Source: Selaginella moellendorffii
Lineage: Eukaryota > Streptophyta > Lycopodiopsida > Selaginellales > Selaginellaceae
Reading direction: 5' to 3'
Length of the DNA: 64,000 nt
Assembly (NCBI RefSeq): GCF_000143415.4
Contig: NW_003314267.1
Location: 868,322 to 932,321, forward strand
Translations under genes and position numbers: made by a program
Part shown: in pieces, positions 33,968 to 48,503 of the stretch
How the letters are laid out: every line of letters starts with the position of its first letter
Numbering within the stretch: the first letter of the stretch is position 1
The notes under the pieces: generated by a model
The model's database searches: none
The model's input: the letters and a program-made list of their open reading frames with translations, nothing else
What the model was told of the DNA's origin: nothing

Positions 33968-34762
33968 CTTGTAACCTCCCTTTGTGTTTGATATCTCTTC
34001 GCCAGTGAAGCCAAGAGATTTCAAGGTTGAATTTGCCAGCCAGACTCCAGGAGATCCTAGAATTTATGACAAAGATTTCATTAGACAGCGAAAGTGGAAG
34101 CCAATATTGACAATTACCAGTGTCGAGAATAGCTGGGACTTCAATCTTTGTGTTCCCGTTCTCAATTTCCACGAGAAGCCAAGGCAATCCACCAAGTATT
34201 TTCCCTCTTGTAGCCCCTCTGTACAAAGCAATGTTTCATACTTTTGAAATTTATAAATCCAATAGCATACCTTGGAATGCTAGCAGTCTCCAGTGTTGGT
34301 CGATCGATCAATCTGATCTGCCACGACTCCTCCGCATCAGAAAAGTCCAGTAACATTCTTGTTTTAGCAGCAAAGAAGTAATTTGACCCCAAGACGGAGC
34401 ACGGGCTGTCATATGCAACAAGAGCTCGCACATCCACACCGTTCACTTGAAGCCTTATGATCTCTCCATCGCTTGCCTCATGCCCTTGCCCAAAGACAAT
34501 GTTCATGTCTTTACCAGCAATGACTGTTCCCAGAGCACCAGTGTCAATTGCAAACTCAATATAGCCGCTTCTCTCTGCGTCGACATACAATGTTGACGTG
34601 AAGTGATACTGATCCGTTACTTTGGCTTCATACACTGTTGCTGGAAAAGAAGAAAAAAGAAAATAAGGAGAGAAAAGAAACGAAGATTAATATTTTAACA
34701 CCTTTGGCTCGAGCTGTCACTAGACTTGACTTTGCAAACGCCAAATCTGTGACAGAGCACAT
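33797..34762 (-). CDS. Protein with two retropepsin-like aspartic protease halves
   Basis: Four exons (34702-34762, 34271-34640, 34118-34218, 33797-34056) with good GT-AG ends add up to 264 codons in frame. The first half has IEFAIDTGALGTVIAG (DTGA at residues 53-56) and later SVLGSNYF then MLLDFSD, the order seen in retroviral-type protease domains. The second half has KIEVPAILDTGSPGVWLA; its DTGS (residues 176-179) exists only after splicing out 34057-34117. So one chain carries two catalytic Asp motifs about 123 residues apart, where a pepsin would be longer and have a signal peptide. There is no signal peptide or membrane segment and no gag, RT or integrase nearby. Function is unknown. 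The start is the first in-frame Met; an upstream exon is possible. Confidence 0.6.
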
Positions 34763-35419
34763 ATGTCAATCGAGGGAGAAAGTGAGAAAAAAAAAAACAA
34801 CAAACCAGAATGTAGAAGGGATGTTCTCCTGCAGGGCAGACCCAAGAATCCAGTGAAAACTCCTGGATGTCCTGTCATAGTATTATATAGATGGTAAAAT
34901 CAAGTTAAGGCCAACTTGTACTTAATGGTTTCTCTATCGCGTGTGTGAAGAGACGTCCCCGTGGGTTTGTAGAGCCTCTAACAGATAATGGCTATCTCCA
35001 TAGATATGACGACGCTATGATTCAATAGTCTATGCTCTTGAGAGTACTTTCGATAACTAACCTGGACGTGGAGAGTTCCAGCCTGATGGCTCTATCCCAA
35101 GAAAGCGCGGTGATTTAGAGTCTGGAAGTGTGTCGAGTTAGAAAAGTTCTCGGGGGAACGAGTAACAAACCAGTACGAGCTTTGCCTGCTAGCAGGAGAG
35201 CTTGTGGCGATTTTGAAAAACGCGCACGACCTGTGCCATGCAAGAGGCTAGTTAAAAACGAAAAGTTCTTCAAACACAGATCAACTAACGAGCGCTCGAA
35301 GCTTGGCCTGCTTTTCCATGATTGAGAATCGTTTGTCCAGTCCAGGCCGAAAGTCCTGTGGCTGAGAGGAATAAAACGTTAGAAGGTGAAGCCATGAGAT
35401 TAAATGCCAAAACCAGAAC
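34763..35419. other. Intergenic or unannotated transcribed region
   Basis: Several short frames occur on both strands, and the phrase GCTTGGCCTG recurs near 35303, 35425 and 35549. No protein family is recognised. It could contain extra exons of a minus-strand gene that starts near 35797, but I cannot support a model. Confidence 0.3.
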
Positions 35420-35797
35420 TTAGAGCTTGGCCTGGTGGTGAACCTGGAATGCCTGACAGCGATCTAGCAAAGAACGCTGTGTTTGTGTGTGAGAAAGATT
35501 GATTAAATCGTCTTGTGAAAACTGAACTAACCAGAAACTCGGGCTTGGCCTCCAGGTGACGTTGATCTGGCATAAGCTCCTGCTAGGAAAATTAGAAGGT
35601 CGTCTTGATAGATCGAAAGCTCCAAGATTCACCACGAAGTCCCGCGTCGCAGATAATCTGGAGGCTCCCGGATCCGCAATGGAAGTTTCGAGTGCTAGCG
35701 CCTTCGCTTCCAATGGGAATGCCATGCAAGAGCTCCACACCGCCATCGCCAATCCACGCTCACGCTCTCTTCTTCTTGAATTACCAATGAAATTCAT
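35420..35797 (-). CDS. Possible small gene, unrecognised
   Basis: This is a minus-strand open frame of 125 codons whose start lies 113 bp from the divergent HSP70 start. It begins MNFIGNSRRRERERGL and has an Ala/Leu-rich segment (PLEAKALALE). Nothing in it matches a known family, and a splice site may interrupt it near 35580. It may be noncoding leader or promoter sequence of the HSP70 gene. Confidence 0.25.
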   Translation of the reverse strand: MNFIGNSRRRERERGLAMAVWSSCMAFPLEAKALALETSIADPGASRLSATRDFVVNLGAFDLSRRPSNFPSRSLCQINVTWRPSPSFWLVQFSQDDLINLSHTQTQRSLLDRCQAFQVHHQAKL

Positions 35798-35910
35798 CCC
35801 GCTACTTCACGTTTTACTGAAGCGCCAACTTTCAACGCTTTTGACTTGCGTAGAGGTCGAATCTCGCCAGTCTGGTAAGTCCTTCTAGGGTTCTAAAGAC
35901 AGAGTTGGAG

Positions 35911-38581
<2,671 letters not shown>

Positions 38582-38744
38582 TGTCGAAGAGATTGTCCAA
38601 GAGCATAGGAAATGGAAGCATGAAATCTATAGTTTATAGAAACTTTAGATTGTCTCTACAAGAGAAGAAATGTTTTACATGCCTAGTCTTAAGATGCCAA
38701 GAATCTCCATTTTGCGCTCCAGGGTTTTAGGGTTTCCAGGGAGG

Positions 38745-40461
38745 ATGGCGGCGGCGAGGGAGCCACAGCTCGTCCAGCCTCCAAAGGTATGGCTAGGCTT
38801 AGATTCGAGAGGGCGGGAGCGACATTTGGGATTTTTTCTCGCAGGGCACGCGAGATTTCAAGCCCGAGCAAATGATGGTGAGGAAGAGAGTGTTTGGCAT
38901 CGTCTCCAAGGTTTTCGAGCAGCACGGAGCCGTCTCTCTCGACACTCCCGTGTTTGAGCTCCGGGAAACTCTCACGGGAAAGTATGGAGAGGACTCAAAG
39001 CTCATCTACAACCTCGAAGATCAGGCTAGTGAAAAAAACTTTGCTTTCCGTTTGTTGCTTACAATTTTTTTTCTGTCTTTCAGGGTGGTCAGCTCCTTTC
39101 GCTCCGATACGATCTCACTGTTCCTTTTGCTCGATATCTGGCATCGAACAAGGTGACCAGCATGAAACGCTACCAGATCGGCAAAGTTTACCGGCGTGAC
39201 AATCCTTCTCGGGGGAGGTATCGCGAGTTCTATCAGTGTGACTTCGATATCGCGGGGCAGTTCCCGGCCATGATCGCGGATGCCGAGGTGATCAAGGTCG
39301 TGGTGGAGCTGCTTGATTCTCTCGACGTAGGGGACTACCAGGTGAGAAAATACTTTTTCGTGCTTTTCTTTTCTCTCGTTGCTTGATTCCAATCTTTGTC
39401 ACAGGTGAAAGTGAATCACAGAAAGCTTCTGGATCTAGTGCTCGCGTCTTGTGGAGTTCCCGAAGATAAGTTCAAGTCCATTTGCTCCGCCATCGACAAG
39501 CTGGATAAATCTCCCTGGGACAAAGTTCGAACAGAAATGGTGAGCCTTTTTGTTCGTGTTTTTACATGTGTGTTTGACAAGAGCTTGATTTCTACCAGGT
39601 GGAGGAGAAAGGCTTGTCACCGGAAGTGGCTGACAAAGTCGGTGAGCAAGTCTCCAAGAAAGGCAATGCGACGGACATGCTTGCTTACTTGAACGCGTAT
39701 CTCGGAGAGTCCCAGAATGCAACAGAGGTTCTCGAAGGCATGGAGACGCTCTTTGGCTTTTTGGAAGCTGGGAACTGCTTGCATCGCGTGGTTTTCGACC
39801 TTAGCCTTGCTCGAGGCCTGGATTACTACACCGGTGTCATCTTTGAGGCCGTTTTCACAGGCTCCACTCAGGTAATCTCGTCGTTTCTTCTTTCTGTTTT
39901 TCATCTTTGTTTGTATACTTCTTTTGAAGGTTGGATCGATTGCTGCTGGTGGTCGCTACGACAACCTCGTGAGCATGTTTGGCGGCAAGGAAGTGCCGGT
40001 TGTGGGACTTAGCCTGGGAATCGAGCGCGTTCTTCTCATACTCGAAGAGCGGGAGAAGGCAAACAAGGTGCGTGTTTCTCTCAGGATTTCTCATTACAAT
40101 CACTACTCTCTCTCCCTCTCTCGCACAGGTTGCAAGAACGAAAGAGACACAGGTTTTGATACTCTACCTCGGCAAAAACATGCACAAGCAAGCCTTTCGA
40201 CTGGCGAGCGAGCTGTGGGCTGCGTCACTCAACGTAGAGTTTGACGCCATCGCCACGTCCAAGCTCAAGAACAAGCTGGATATGGCGGGCAAATCCTTCA
40301 TCCCCTTCGTCGTCGTCGTTGGCGAGGACGAAGAAAAGAAAGGCGTGGTGCAGCTCAAGGAGATTGTCGTGAAGAAATCTCAAGAGGAAGAAAACAAACA
40401 AAAAGAGGAAATCCCGAGAAACGAACTAGCCAAGACCATCTTGTCCAGATTGCAAAAATAA
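38745..40461 (+). CDS. Histidyl-tRNA synthetase, cytosolic eukaryotic type
   Basis: This is a multi-exon gene for a class II aminoacyl-tRNA synthetase. [11 protein letters not shown] opens the catalytic core, formed by splicing 38786 to 38845. Motif 2 is in [13 protein letters not shown] and [21 protein letters not shown]. The HisRS signatures are [11 protein letters not shown] and [12 protein letters not shown], and LSLGIERVL is motif 3. The anticodon-binding domain follows ([22 protein letters not shown] ... [12 protein letters not shown]). The RDNP-type motif 2 is the eukaryotic/archaeal form. The N terminus is very short and lacks both a WHEP domain and a clear targeting peptide. Organellar supply could come from another gene or start. 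GGGTTTTAGGGTTTCC, a telobox, lies about 20 bp upstream of the ATG. Confidence 0.95.
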
Positions 40462-40815
40462 ATCTTTCGATCATTAGTCTCGACCTTTAACCTTTGCTCT
40501 TGGAATATTCTAGCCTTTGCCTTTAGAGTATTCTTTTGGCTTTAAACAGTTTTTGCCCTAATCCGGGGCTGGGGCGATCTGACGGCTGATGGGCGCGCGA
40601 GAGCTTTGGCTTGAGTGGTGGAATCTGGCGCTAGGGCTGAATCCCGGCGTGGATCCTGGGAGCTCTAGCTAGGGTTTGGGAGCGGGGCAGGGATTCTTGC
40701 GGAGAATGCGCTACGGGCGTGGATTCTACTGGCAGGCGCTTTTGCGAGCTGGGAGGCTGCTGCTCCATCTCAAAATGCCGTAGTACCGTGCCCGCGGGGG
40801 ATCGGCATTGCCGCA

Positions 40816-43800
40816 ATGCCGGCTGCCACAGCGGCCAAGCTGATTGTGGATGCGCTGCTGCAGCGCTTTCTGCCGCTCGCGCGACGCAGGATCGACACGG
40901 CGCAGGCACAGGTAATCTTTCGGGGATGATCGACGAGTGATTGATCTTCGCTTGGAATTTCTTTCTTTCTTTCTCTAGGATGGGCAATATCTTCGTGCGT
41001 CTGATGCTGCCTACGAGCAAGTGTTGGATTCGCTGGCTATGGTGGCTCGTCACACTCCAATACCTCTTCTGGAGGCACTTCTTAAGTGGAGAGAAAGGTG
41101 AGTGGTCTTATCTAAAACGAACAAGAATTGATGTGATCGGCAATGCTGTCTCGTATGAGCAGTGAATCCCCGAAAGGAGCCAACGATGCTTCGACTTTTC
41201 AAAGAAAAGTGAGTTGGAACTCCACTTTTTTCTCTCTTCCTGTGCTGAAACTTAGATTCGTGTAGCTGGCCGTGGAGTGTATATTTTGCTCAGCGTGTAT
41301 ACGTTTTGTGGAGTGCTGTCCACAAGAAGGGCTCACAGGTATTTCACCAGTGCCTTATTTCCAAGTCCTAGACACTCATACATTCTTCTATGGACAGAAA
41401 CACTGTGGAATGGTCTGGAGAATTTTGTTTTCGATTGGCTTATCAATGCCGACAGGTATCTGGTTTTTCTGATAAACTGTGATGAACCAACACGGTCTTT
41501 TATTTCAGAGTTGTTAGCCAGACAGATTATCCCTCCTTATTTGATCTTCGCGGATTGCTCTTGGACCTCGTTGCTCAATTGCTTGGCGCTTTGTCCAGAA
41601 TAAGGCAAGTTGAAATTCCTTCAGTGTTAACTATAACATGAAACTATACAGATTTAGCTCCATAACTGAGCGTTTCTTTAACGAGTTGAATACTCGTCGC
41701 ATTGATACGAACGTGACAAGAAGCGAAACATTAAGCATCATCCATGGAATGCGGTATCTCAAGCTCGGGGTATTTGAGGAAATGGTTCTGTAGTCAATTG
41801 GGTAATCCTTTTTTTTTTTTTTTTTTTTTTTTGCAGGTTTCATCACTTGGAGGACTTAATGCTAGCACGTCATTTGTAGCCAAAGCCAATCCTTTGAATC
41901 GAATGCCAGCGAAGAAGAAGAGTGAGCTCCATCATGCGCTGTGCAACATGCTTTCAAGTGTTCTTGCCCCTCTCACAGACGGTGGGAGTGGCCAGTGGCC
42001 GCCTGCAGGAGTTGATCAGGCACTGACTCTGTGGTATGATGCTGTTCTTCGAATTCGGAACCAACTTATGCACTGGATGGAGAGGCAAAGCAAGCATGTT
42101 AACGTAAGTAAAAGATTTTCCAAATGAATTCGTCGTCAACAACGTTTACAGGTTGGATACCCTCTTGTTACAAGTCTTTTGTGCCTAGGCGATCCAGAGT
42201 ATTTTATAAGTTCATTCAATCCTCACCTCGATCAACTGTATAAACTGTTACGGGTGAGCAGGGACGTTAAAATTCAGTATTGCTCTAAACCTTTTTTTTG
42301 TCTTAGGAGAAAAATAACAGATCGGTAGCATTGGAATGTCTTCACAGAGTGCTTCGCTTCTATTTGAATGTGTACGCTGAAAGTCAACCGCAAAATCGGG
42401 TATGGATGACCTTGCACAGTGTTACAGCTCAATTGTTGAGCTGTTTGAAAAAAGGCTTTTTTACGCTGGATGTTCAACACGAGAAGCTTGTCGACCTTTG
42501 CGTGACAATAGCCGAGAGTAATCTGGACTTCGCGATGAATCACGTGATATTGGAACTTCTTCGGACAGAGAACCTTAGCGAGGCTAAAGTCATCGGTCTG
42601 AGAGGACTTTTGGCTATAGTTTCGTCCACTTCGGCCGAGCAACGTACAGATGATTCTCGGCTCTCTTTGACGTCATTTCGTGGATCACCGACATCTTCTT
42701 GGTCATCAGCAACCTCGGCCGTTTTTACGTCATCTCGTCACAGTGCTGCAGCTCGTGTTGATATTCCTTCCAGCACTCATGATATTGGACCATATATACC
42801 AAAAGTGCGAGCTGCTCTTGGTTCTATTATCAAAGCATGTCACAGCACTTATGGGGGCGCATTGCTTACTTCCTCGAAGGCAACGCTGGGTAAGTTTTGC
42901 GACTCTTTTCGACAGTTTTTTCTCACAGTCACGTAATTTTGACAGATGCTCTGAGCAAAGAAAAGCCTCAAGGCTGGCTTGTGTTCCGCTGGGCTCTGAA
43001 ATGTGTACCACATTTGATACCAGAGCAGTGGCGCAACGATCGGATGACGGAAATTATCCCGGTTTATGCGATCAGTGTTGAACCTGGTGTTCGTGAGGAA
43101 GCCGTGCAGGTTCTTTTTAGAACTGTTCGGGACCTTCCTCAAAGCCGCTTTGCCGTCATGCGAGGGATGGCAAATTTTATATTTCGGCTCCCGGACGACT
43201 TTCCAATACTGATCCGGATTTCTCTGGATCGTCTCGTACAGCTTTTAAGCTCTTGGCGCGTGTCTCTTTTGGAAGAGCTTTCGGACAGCAAAGACAACTA
43301 TAACAAAAGTTCACGTCATGCAGCACCATCGGAAGCCCGGTTTCATCCCTCGGGTTTAGATGCAGTGGGTCTTATATTTCTGTGCTCGGTAGACGTTCAA
43401 ATTCGGCATACGGCTCTGGAACTTTTGAGGGCCGTTCGAGCTCTCTACAATGATCTCTCAAGGATGTCTTCAAAGGAGAAGAACAATAAAAGGCCACATC
43501 CAGACCATACTTACGTGATCGACGTATTCGAGGAAGCTGGTGTATGTATATTTTCGTTATTGTAATGATTTCGTTCTAAAGTTCTTTTCTCCAGGACGAC
43601 ATTGTCCAGCAATGCTACTGGGACTGTGGAAGATGGTACGAAATGAGAAAAGAGTGGGATGCCATTCCACCAGAACTATCGCTGCAAACCGTACTGGAGA
43701 GCTCGGACAAAGGTCGTTGGGGACGATGTTTAAGTGAACTTGTTAAGTATGCAGCAGAGCTTTGTCCGTCAGCTGTTCAAGGTGCAAGGTGCGTTTTTCT

Positions 43801-46800
43801 TTTTCTTCTGTTTCGCTCCGTAGTTTCTAATCTAAGTCGTTCTATGTAGACTGGAAGTGGTTCAGCGGCTTGCACAAATTACTTCGGTAGAACTCGGTGG
43901 GAAGTCAACAACGTCGCACGATGACAGCAAGCTAGACCAGTGGCTTCTGTATTCAATGTTTGCATGTTCATGTCCTCCTGAGGACGTGGAGGACACCAAG
44001 TCGCACTCTACGAAAGAGTTGCTTCGTCTAATTTTGCCGTCTTTGAAGTCAGGTTCCGAGACTCAAATTGTGAGCCTTCCTTCACTCGACCATTCTGATG
44101 CTTACTTGTACCTGTGTTCATTTCCCCCACAGAATGCGGCTACCTTAGCGTTGGGACACTGCCACTGGGAGATTTGCGAACCAATGCTCACGGAATTACG
44201 ACAGTTTTTGGACGAAATTGCAACGGAGATTGAAAGTCGTCCCAAGTGGAAGGTATGACGAGTCTGCCAAAAGGCCTCTGTGTTGATGTTTTCCTTTTAC
44301 AGAGTCAAAAACTTAGGCGAGAAGACATTCGTGTGCATGTTGCAAACATATACCGAATGGTGGCAGATAATTTTTGGCCTGGTATGCTGATACGCAAGCC
44401 CGTTCAACGTATTCATGTGATCAAGTTCATTGAAGACACAGTCAAGTACATCACGTCACCGTCTCCGCTGGAGGTTTTCCAAGATTTGCAACCTCTAAGA
44501 TTTTGCCTAGGCTCCGTGCTACGATCAGTTTCCATCGAAATGGTGAAATCCAACTCGGACCGGTTTGATCCGCGAACAAGGAAGCGGATGTTCGATCTGC
44601 TCGCGTCCTGGTGCGACGATACTACGACTGTCTGGAGCCAAGACGGTGTTAGCGAGTACCGACGGGAAGTGGAGCGGTACAAGTCATCACAAAACTCCAG
44701 GACTAAGGACTCTGTGGAGAGAATCACTGTAGAGAAGGACGTCAACGAACAGGTGGATGCAATCCAATGGATCGCTATGAACGCTATGGCCGCTCTGTTA
44801 TATGGGCCTTGCTTCGACGACAACGTCAGGAAGATGAGTGGGAGAATCATCGCATGGATCAACGGCCTTTTCCTTGAACCGGCTACTAGAATGCCTATCG
44901 GGTATTCTCCAGATCCTCGTACACCACTCCATAAGTTCGCCATGGCTGGAGTCTTTGACGTAGTTCACGGTGGTAAGGACAGGCACAAGAGCAATCCTAT
45001 GCGAGTTCATCTTGCGAAAGTTGCTCTTATGAACCTCGTTCAGACCAACCTCGATCTCTTCCCAGCATGCATCGACCAGGTTTGTGATTTACTCATGAGT
45101 TTTTGGTGGCATTACTATTTACGTGTTGCAGTGCTACTCTTCTGATCCTTCTATCGCGGATGGATATTTTTCTGTTCTTGCCGAAGTGTACATGCGGTAC
45201 GAGATACCAAGGTGCGACACCCAAAGACTGTTAAGCCTCATACTCTACAAGGTTGTGGACCAGTCTCGGAGGATTAGAGATGATGCATTACAGATGCTAG
45301 AGACTTTATCCATCAGGGAATGGGCTGAGGATGGGGAAGGAACGGGAAGGTATCGAGCAGCGGTCGTGGGAAGTTTACCAGATTCTTACCAACAATTTCA
45401 GTATCAGCTGTCTGCAAAGCTAGCAAAGGAACATCCAGAGCTGAGTGAGCTACTTTGCGAGGAGATCATGCAAAGGCAGCTGGATGCAGTGGACATCATC
45501 GCTCAGCATCAGGTTCTTACGTGCATGGCTCCTTGGATTGAAAACTTGAAGCTCTGGGAATCGGGATGGAGTGAGAGACTGCTGAAGAGCCTTTACTACG
45601 TAACTTGGCGTCACGGGGATCAGTTCCCTGATGAGATTGAGAAGCTGTGGCGGACAGTGGCAAACAAGAGACGAAATATCAGTCCCGTCCTCGACTTTTT
45701 GATATCTAAGGGCATTGAAGATGGTGACTCAACCGCATCAGGAGAGATTACTGGAGTTTTTGCGACGTACTTCTCCGTGGCAAAGCGGATAAGCCTTTAC
45801 TTGGCTCGAATATCACCACAGCAGACCATAGATAATCTCGTCTGCGAGTTGGCAGAGAGAAGACTTGAAGATCATCCGGAGCAATCGAAACGAAGTGTGG
45901 ATGGAGCGTTTGAGCTTGAAAGCTCGGCTGTTTTGGAGTTCTCGCAAGGACCAGCTCCCGTTCAACTGCTAGAACCGCCGCCGCATATGTCACCACTTCT
46001 GGTCAGGAGCTCTCTGGAAGGACCACTGAGGAATGCCAGCGGGAGTTTAAGCTGGAGAACAGCCACAGGTCGGAGTATGTCGGGTCCTCTGAATACTGTC
46101 CCCGACACGCATACCGGGAGGTCTGGCCAGCTATTCACGGGATCAGGACCCTTGCCAAATGCTTCTGGCCAGCTTTTGGGAGTTCGTAGCTCCACAGGAA
46201 GCTTGAAGAGTCACCACTTATCGCGTGACAGTGGAGACTATTTTGACACTCCGAATTCGGTCGAAGACATACGTATCATCACTCCACCGGTGAACCCGAG
46301 CGAGCTGCAGTCGGCTCTTCAGGCCCATCACCACTGGCTTTCTCGTGCGGACATTGCTCTGATACTTTTGGCGGAGATAGCTTACGAGAATGACGAAGAC
46401 TTTCGAAGCCACCTTCCGCTGCTCTTCCACGTTACGTTCGTATATATGGATAGCTCCGAAGACATTGTTTTGAAGCATTGCCAGCAGCTGCTGGTGAATC
46501 TTCTCTACTCGCTAGCGGGACGACATCTTGAACTTTACGAGCATGGTGATGGAGATTACAAGCAACAAGTCGTGAGCCTGATCAAGTACGTGCAGTCGAA
46601 GAAGGGAAGCAGGATGTGGGAAAAGGAATCAATGTCTTTGACGAGAACGGAGTTGCCAAGTGCTGCTTTACTATCTGCGCTGGTGCTAAGTGTGGTGGAC
46701 GCGATAGTTTTCCAAGGCGACCTTCGGGAGAAATGGGGGGAGGAGGCTTTGAAATGGGCTATGGAGTGCTCATACCGTCATCTGGCCTGCCGGTCTCACC

Positions 46801-48167
46801 AGGTTTACCGTGCACTCCGTCCCAGTGTCACCAGCGAGACGTGTGTTTCACTGCTGAGGTGCCTACATCGATGCTTCAGCAATCCAACTCCTCCAGTGCT
46901 GGGATTCGTCATGGAGATCCTCCTGACTCTGCAAGTGATGGTGGAGAGCATGGAACCCGAGAAAGTTATTCTCTATCCACAGCTCTTCTGGGGCTGTGTG
47001 GCCATGCTGCACACGGACTTCGTCCACGTTTACGTCCAAGTTTTGGAGCTGCTTTCCCGGATTGTTGATCGGCTATCCTTCCACGACCACACCGCCGAAC
47101 AGGTTCTTCTGTCCAGTATGCCCAGGGACGAGTTTGAGAGCAGCGAAGGGAAAGGTGACGGGGGAACAGACGCAGACAAAGCTCCGGCGTTTGAAGGAGT
47201 GCAGCCGCTGGTTCTCAAGGGACTCATGTCAACAGTGAGCCATACGTGTGCCATCGAGGTGCTGTCGAGGATAACTCTGCATTCGTGCGACCGGATTTTT
47301 GGCGACTCGGACACTCGTCTGCTGATGCACATCGTGGGCCTTCTCCCTTGGCTCCTGCTTCAGCTCGTAAAAGGACAGAGTCACTTACCCGGTTTCGACT
47401 CGCCACTCCAGCAGCAGTTTCAAAAGGCTTGCTCTGTCGCGACAAACATCGCTCAGTGGTGCGAGGCAAAATCGCAGGGAGCTCTAGCGGCTGTTTTCTC
47501 CGCTTACGGGAATGGACAAGTCACCGCCATCGGAGACTTGCTCAACCGTATAGTACCGTTGCTGTGCAAGGAATGGTTCCCTCGGCATTCGGCGCTGGCA
47601 TTCGGCCACCTTTTACGTGTTCTGGAGAAAGGACCAGTGGAGTACCAGCGAGTGATTCTCCTCATGCTCAGGGCGCTCTTGCAGCACTGTCCGATGGATA
47701 CCGCCCAGAGTCCTCAAGTTTACGCTGCCGTCTCTCAGCTCGTGGAGAGTCCTCTCTGCTGGGAAGCCTTACATGTTCTAGAGGCGGTTTTGCAAAGCTG
47801 CAGCACTTTGCCGGTGGAAGCTACAACTTCCAGCGGACAGGATGCCACTGCCAACGGACAAGCAGCGACGAGGAGGCTAGACGAAGACAGGCCTGTCGTT
47901 GCCTTGCTCTCGCAGACTTCTTTCAAGTCTCGGACAGGTCCCTTCCATTCCTGGGTTGGCTCTGGTGGAGTTCCTGCGGTGACTGGAAATCCCGGCAGTG
48001 TTGACATGACGATGCTTCCATCGCGCGAGACGGCGCTGCAAAACACCAGGCTGGCACTGGGACGTGTTTTGGATACTTATGGCGTGGGAAAGCGCAGTTA
48101 CTATCGGCGTCTTGTTCCATTCGTTATTAGCAGCGTTCAAGCTGAGCCGCAGCAAAAACACCGGTGA
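40816..48167 (+). CDS. Furry/MOR2-type cell morphogenesis protein (ARM-like scaffold)
   Basis: This is the largest gene in the window, with roughly twenty exons and a final exon of about 3 kb (45123-48167). The product is around 2,100 residues of helical, ARM/HEAT-like repeat sequence. Diagnostic segments are [19 protein letters not shown] at the start, [49 protein letters not shown]-like sequence near 44400, and the C-terminal [17 protein letters not shown] and [20 protein letters not shown]. These match the Furry N-terminal and later domains found in Drosophila Furry, yeast Tao3 and plant MOR2-like proteins. In animals and fungi Furry binds NDR/LATS kinases and organises cell polarity. No upstream in-frame Met occurs before a stop codon, so the start is well defined. 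A Ser/Gly-rich linker near 46020-46200 looks disordered. Confidence 0.9.
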
Positions 48168-48503
48168 CGTCGTTCGTATATACTCGAGGAAGATGAAGAG
48201 GAAGAGCGCCTTGGTTTGGAGACAGCTATTTTTTGTTCGTCCATAAGGTATCATCTTTTACTTTCATACTGATCTCGTCTAAATTTCGTTCCCATGAAAC
48301 AGGACGCTTTGTACATTCGAATCGCAGGATTTTTGTGTTGGATAGAGGTAGAATCTACTCAAGTTGACACTGTTAACGAGCTATCTTGTTTATACGCAGA
48401 AGTTTTGAGTGTATAAAGAGACTTATATTGACTGTAAAGACGACGCGGTACGTATACTACCGCGCACTTATTCTGATATCTTCTTTTCGTTTTTAAATCA
48501 TAA
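48168..48503. other. 3' untranslated and convergent intergenic region
   Basis: This short non-coding interval holds the 3' ends of the Furry gene and of the convergent gene at 48504. Nothing further is seen. Confidence 0.5.
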
